From Zancudomyces culisetae (lineage: Eukaryota; Kickxellomycota; Harpellomycetes; Harpellales; Legeriomycetaceae), in the NCBI GenBank assembly GCA_001969505.1, contig LSSK01000056.1:1-14528 (forward strand): a DNA stretch of 14,528 nucleotides, given 5' to 3'. A model generated the notes under the pieces. That model had not been told where the DNA came from. It saw only the letters and a program-made list of their open reading frames with translations, and did not search any database. The stretch's first letter is position 1. Every line of letters starts with the position of its first letter. Below are positions 9,880 through 14,528 of the stretch, piece after piece. The translations under genes and the position numbers were made by a program.

Positions 9880-12429
9880 TTACTTATTTACTTGTTGATA
9901 TCTATGTTTCTCTTCGCGTCTTTATTATCTATTACTATTCCCGTTTATTTCCTCCTTTCTGCTATTTCATTTATCCTCTTATATTTGCTATTTGGTCAAT
10001 CGGCCTTCTATAAAAATATCTATTTCTGTTGTCCTTTTTTATTATTATTTCTCTTCTTTTCTCCTTCCTTCTTGTTCTCTGAAGATTACTTTTGATCTTT
10101 TTGTTTTATTTTGTTTTGTTTTCCTTTTATCTCTATATCTAATCGGTATTGTATTCTATGTTGCCGCCTTGGTCGTTCTTGTAAGGAAAAAATAACTCTA
10201 CAAATACTCAAAAATATATAAACAAACTTTTTTTTAACAAATCTTCAAGCTTATATTCTACAATGTCTTTTTAGCTACCCACATTACTCGTCACAAAAAC
10301 ACCATTCTATTTATTCTTTGTCTTGTGTGTATGTGTGTGTAAATGTGTACTATTATATATGTTGGGCCTACTTTATTTTTTCTTATTAAAAATATCCTTT
10401 CTTCATTATATCTACATTTGTCAAGTCAATCTTCCTGGCTCGTATTTGCAAATACCAATAAACTGACCTCACTTGGAATATTTCCACCAACATTCCAAAA
10501 ATTTTTTTTTCTCTTCCTAGGAAAAAAAAAAAAAAACTCGAATTTTGCATTACATACATACGCACTAAAATCTACGTGTGGTTGTTCAAGCTTTTTTTTT
10601 TATCTTGGGTTTTATTCATTTTACATATTTGTATTCTGGTCATTCAATCAGTAGTCTCAAAAACGTATATTTCATCTTTGCCCATTTCCAACAAAATAAA
10701 AAAAATTAAATAATAAAAGCTAAAAAGAAAAAAACATATGCGTATTGCACGAATATCTCCCTAATATCTTGTAATTTAAGCAAATGCAAATATTTCTCTT
10801 TTTTGTATTATTTTTTTACACCAATCCATCTACCCTATTTTGTTATTTTTTTATTTTGGTAGAATTTTGGAAAAAAAAGAAACGGCAAAAACAAAAATTG
10901 AAATTCCAAGGGATTTACAAAAATGAAACAAGTCATTTGTCTTTATTTTGTCACTGATTCTCCTCTCCTTTTATGCCGCCTTTTTTTTCCTTTATTTTTC
11001 CTTTTCTTTTTCTTTTTCTTTTGTATTATCTTCAATTCCATTCATACCTATATTTAATGGCTTGCGTTTTAATTTGTTATACCTCTACTTTTTCGCATTT
11101 CGGGTTTTAATTTTTCTTTTTCTTGCATTAACAAAAAAAAAATTTTCGTGATTTCCTTTGTTAGCATTTCACCTGTAAACTCTGGTCCGATTTTTAATTT
11201 TATTTTTACTTTGCCCACCTCTCCCTTGTTTCTTTCCTTTTCTATTTTCTCTCCAGTCACTATTACCTATCAACCCTCTTCCCTACCCCTTCCATTTATT
11301 ATTTTTCGTTGACCCACTGGGTATGAATGGTAATGTTATTACTTTTTTCCAATTCTCGCTCCCTATATCCAACCAACCAAAACCGGTCCTTTGTTAATTT
11401 TTTTTTTCTGTACTCTACATTATAAAAAAAGGCTCCGTAGTTTCTGCAAAATTAGCTAACCTGCCACCTCAGATTGTTTGCACAAAAACCAATTTGAGTC
11501 CGCAAGTCAACCAGTCAATCCCCATTGATTTTCGTTTCACTTTGTTTTTACCATTTGTTTTGTTTCCCCTTCTACTTTCACAATGCTGGTTTTTCCATTT
11601 TTTTTCAATCAAATGACTATCCAATATCTTGGATACACCAAACACAATTTTCAAAGAACAACACCTACTCGCGCAAGAAAAAGAAAAAAAAACATCAATG
11701 GAATGTTCGATTCACTCACTCTGTACGTGTTAATAGTCACCAGTATATTAATAAACTCTATAGAGCAACACAAAAAATGTTGCTTTTGCGAACTTTGAGC
11801 ATTTACCTTAAAACAAAAGCCTTATAACAATGCAGCTATTCCCGTACCACCCATCACTCGATTTTTTTTCTTTCCCAAGCCAAACCTACTGTTGCAACGT
11901 ATGTTAGCTTTTCATCCTTAATTGCTTCTAAACCTAGGCTTATTACAAGCTCTCATTCTTCATTCATACTTTTCATTCGAAAAAGTCATGCTATGAAAAA
12001 TTGTGACATGCATAAACTGAACAGTCGTAGTTCATCTAAACCTCTTCTTCTCTCCTACCTTCTCCTATCCACACACCTTCTTGTGATCAATATAAAATTA
12101 TATCTTTTGAACATTAAGCAACCCCATTACTTTGATAACTGGCAAGAACAAAACCCATATGGGGGAATAAAAGATGCTACCACGGCTTTATTGCGTTTTA
12201 TAAGCAATATTAAATAGTAGGTAAAACTACAAATATCATGTTGATGAGAGTCATCACAGAGTTATAATAAATAGGAAATGATGGACTAAACAATAAAGGA
12301 TGATAAAGCAGGCAAATGTAATCAAGAGCGAGACCCTCTGTTGTTTTTGATAAATATGATCTACTCTCTCCCACTTTTTCTCTTTCCACGTAAAAAAAAA
12401 GAGAAAAATGTAGGAAAAGCAAAGGCAAC
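9873..12429. other. Noncoding region upstream of DBF4, pyrimidine-rich on + strand
   Basis: No convincing gene is present in 2.6 kb. The + strand is strongly T/C-rich, especially at 9873–10150, 10950–11030, 11200–11300 and 11520–11590, with many homopolymers and a CTTTTT run (about 10998–11022). A short TG repeat lies at about 10325–10341. A TATAAG-like sequence on the − strand (9978–9983) sits about 106 bases before DBF4. The longest frames (103 codons at 10343–10654, 100 codons at 11525–11827, both +) are Phe/Leu/Lys-rich and unrecognised, as expected by chance in T-rich DNA. Confidence 0.6.
9915..9919 (-). promoter_or_regulatory. MCB-like ACGCG element before DBF4
   Basis: GACGCGAAG on the − strand carries the ACGCG core bound by the G1/S factor MBF in yeasts, about 43 bases upstream of the DBF4 ATG. 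It is the only ACGCG I found outside coding sequence in the window. A second, palindromic site, GACGCGTC (9817–9824), lies just inside the coding region. DBF4 is known to be G1/S-periodic in budding yeast, so the placement makes sense. Confidence 0.45.
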
Positions 12430-12588
12430 TTAGTTTTGAGCTTCAGATACTGATGGCTTTTTAAATGGAGCTCCACTTCCTTTGTTGGTGATTGAAGGGT
12501 GTCTCAACCCTCTCTTGCAACAGAAGCATAGACACTTGCACTCTTGAGGGCATGCATTATTTCCGTGTGTGCAGGGTACTCCAACCAT
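12430..12588 (-). CDS. Possible cysteine-rich small protein (metallothionein-like)
   Basis: This ATG-started frame encodes 52 residues with seven cysteines, all within residues 6–24: C6, C13, C17, C19, C21, C23 and C24. Five form the cluster CKCLCFCC. A basic, cysteine-free tail of 28 residues follows. CxC and CC groups are the hallmark of metallothioneins and similar metal-binding peptides, and fungal metallothioneins are often this small. The start has A at −3, and an in-frame stop lies 15 bases upstream of it. No signal peptide or transmembrane segment is visible, and I found no clear metal-response element. The sequence does not match a metallothionein I know. Frames of this length arise by chance, and only the cysteine density sets it apart. 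Confidence 0.25.
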   Translation of the reverse strand: MVGVPCTHGNNACPQECKCLCFCCKRGLRHPSITNKGSGAPFKKPSVSEAQN

Positions 12589-14496
12589 ATTTTTCTTTAT
12601 GTGTTATTTGTTTCTCAAAGGGTGGTTTTTTCTTTAAATTTCTATAGTTTTTGTTAATAACAGGAGAACACTGCTTTAGTCGCGATATTTGTAAAGGATC
12701 AAGTGTAATATAAATATACAAAAAAAAACACAAAGACAAGAAAAAGATATTTTCCTCAAAGATCAATAACAAGAAGGAAAAGTGTAACCATCAAGTATTG
12801 TGGCTGCAATACCCTCTCATCCCCTCCCTCACTCCATCTGACGAATACACGTGCTATACCATCGTCTTCTCAACACAGAATAATCAAAATAAATAATATT
12901 TCTCTACTTTACCTCTCTTGTATTCACGTATTAAAAACGTTAATCACTAATGTGAAAGTCTTTTGTTGTTTTTATAAAGTCAGAAAAAGCAAACTGATAA
13001 TATGAGACCAGATACATTTGGGTTGGGAATGCAAGCAGGTATTTATACTCGCTTTTATGGTTTTTTTTATAATTCTCCTTAGCTAGCTTAAAGGATATGC
13101 ATATTGTTATCAGTTCAGTTTACTCTAAAACTCGTATTACATAAATATGAACTCATTTGGAAAAAAAAATCAGCCCGTTTTTTTCCTCAGTTTTTTAGTT
13201 GGAGGCCTAATTGCGTAAAACATAGTAAAAGCAACATTAATAACAGGAAATGCGTCAGAGCCACCCATTAGATGATACCATTCCTCACATGCCCCCCCTC
13301 TCCCTCTTCTCAGCTTATATTTGTAACAAGTGCAGAAGCATGAAAATAAACTACAAGAGCCAGGTTAGCGCATCTTCCCCTCCCCCCCCTAAATATCTAA
13401 AACATAAACAGTTATAGTTCCACGTCATTCCATGCAACATTCTCGAGGAAGAAAAATAAAAGAGTTTTGCTTGGTGGATATAGTGGTAATAATTTGGAAG
13501 TATTACCTCACAAAAACAAACATTTACAAATTCTGCGAATCACATGAGCAAAGCCTTTTTTCTCTATGCTGTGCTCTTCTTTTTTGACCTCGGTTCATTT
13601 ACGTGATGCAATTATCCAAGTGGGCTGATATTTCTTTTCTTTGCCCACAACCTTTTACTCTTTGTTGACGCTCTCTTTCTTCCCTCTCTACTTTATTCAA
13701 TCAAAAGAAAGATAGACGAAACCTGGAAAATGAGTGAACGATAAACTTAGATATGAACGTTGGAAGTTGGCGAACAAAAGTTCAAGAGCATAAATTAACC
13801 TAATCTGCAATTCCTATGGCTTTTTCTTATGTAATTTTACGCCAACATGCCATGAAAACAAAAAAAAAATAAGCGGACAAAAAAACTGGAACAAGGCTCA
13901 GAAATACATTCATTTGCTGCAACCTTTCGGTATATATGATGTTACCTTGACCCTGGGGGTCTTTAAGATTGGATGACCCGTACCATTCAACCCGCGCCAC
14001 TTTATCCATTGGTTAGCCGCTTATTTTTTCCCACTATCTCACTACCACCAAAAAAAATTATGTCAGTGAATCTCGATGATTCCTTACAATTTGTTTGTAT
14101 AATGTAATAGAGTGTTCCTAGATGCAACCATGCTCGGATTTATCCTTGAGAGTGGTCTTAACGAAAGTTCACGTGGCGCAATCAAGGCTTTTGGATTACA
14201 TAAACCGGCAAATATATATGTAATGGTGTCGAGTTCATTTCATTCCTTCGTGCCTTCCATCCATATCTAAGCGGGAAAAAAAATCTTATGCCGGCTGTAA
14301 CCTCTAACAGTGTTCATGTATGGCTGCCCTTTTATTTTCCAATTAAAGATACGCCTACAATCCGATCTTTTTTAGAAACTTACACGTAGTGTGGCGCACT
14401 CTCAATTCTGGAACTAAACTGTTCTTTTTCTCCATTTCTTTTTGCAAGGGTTGTTGTGTTAATAATAATAATATGACTAGGCGGGAAGTGTTAACA
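12589..14496. other. Noncoding right flank, no supported gene
   Basis: This is mixed AT-rich and pyrimidine-rich DNA without a convincing gene. The last part (about 13930–14420) is richer in GC and holds several short open frames: a 60-codon frame on − at 13827–14009 with a hydrophobic segment, and + frames at 14103–14270 and about 14208–14393 that overlap in different phases. They show no family signature that I recognise and no clear splice signals joining them. They could be a decayed gene or chance frames. Confidence 0.5.
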
Positions 14497-14528
14497 CCCC
14501 CCCCCCCCCCCCCCCCCCCAAAAAAAAA
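14497..14528 (+). repeat. C23 run followed by A9 at window end
   Basis: Twenty-three C and then nine A end the window, just after the palindrome GTGTTAACAC (14488–14497). So long a C run is unlike anything else here. It is most easily read as a contig edge or sequencing artefact, though a real homopolymer is possible. Confidence 0.85.

Noticed and set aside
10343-10654. 103-codon + strand frame
   Set aside because: It is Phe/Leu/Ser/Lys-rich, as expected from T-rich DNA with homopolymers. It shows no motif or family resemblance.
11705-11713. GTTCGATTC, resembling a tRNA B box
   Set aside because: No A box, acceptor stem or cloverleaf can be built from the A-rich sequence upstream.
13260-13400. 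Second Cys-containing − strand frame (FSCFCTCYKYK)
   Set aside because: It has no ATG near its open end and crosses a G7 run that may be a length error. The only start lies after the cysteines.
13827-14009. 60-codon − strand frame with a hydrophobic segment
   Set aside because: The start context is weak (C at −3) and no family resemblance is seen. It is kept only as part of the uncertain right-end region.

Overview
The window is nuclear DNA of a fungus, most likely an ascomycete yeast. Three things point there: an AT-rich background, one short GT–AG spliceosomal intron, and two genes whose best family matches are fungal replication and chromatin proteins (Rvb1/pontin and Dbf4). CTG codons fall at strongly conserved leucines of Rvb1, so the standard code is used and CTG-Ser yeasts are excluded. 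I cannot name a genus.

Layout. 1–5863: a 5.9 kb AT-rich stretch with many simple repeats and G-rich clusters on the + strand, and no convincing gene. 5864–7414 (+): RVB1 in two exons with a 102-base intron. 7415–7490: a 76-base gap between two converging stop codons. 7491–9872 (−): DBF4, intronless, with motifs N, M and C separated by long low-complexity spacers. 9873–14528: 4.7 kb of mostly pyrimidine-rich (+ strand) noncoding DNA, with a possible 52-residue cysteine-rich reading frame at 12430–12588 (−). It ends in a run of 23 C and 9 A that may be a contig edge.

Function. Rvb1 is an AAA+ ATPase that works with Rvb2 in INO80, SWR1 and R2TP complexes. Dbf4 activates the Cdc7 kinase that fires replication origins. 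They are housekeeping genes that happen to converge. Nothing here suggests an operon-like system.

The most notable signals are: repeat-made segments of DBF4 (a GGGTAT array with G-quadruplex potential and a seven-fold TQ tract beside the zinc finger); an overlapping upstream ATG and MCB-like sites at the DBF4 start; a kilobase-scale purine/pyrimidine strand asymmetry that flips at the convergent junction; and the cysteine-rich small frame. I found no CRISPR array, rRNA, tRNA or intact mobile element.
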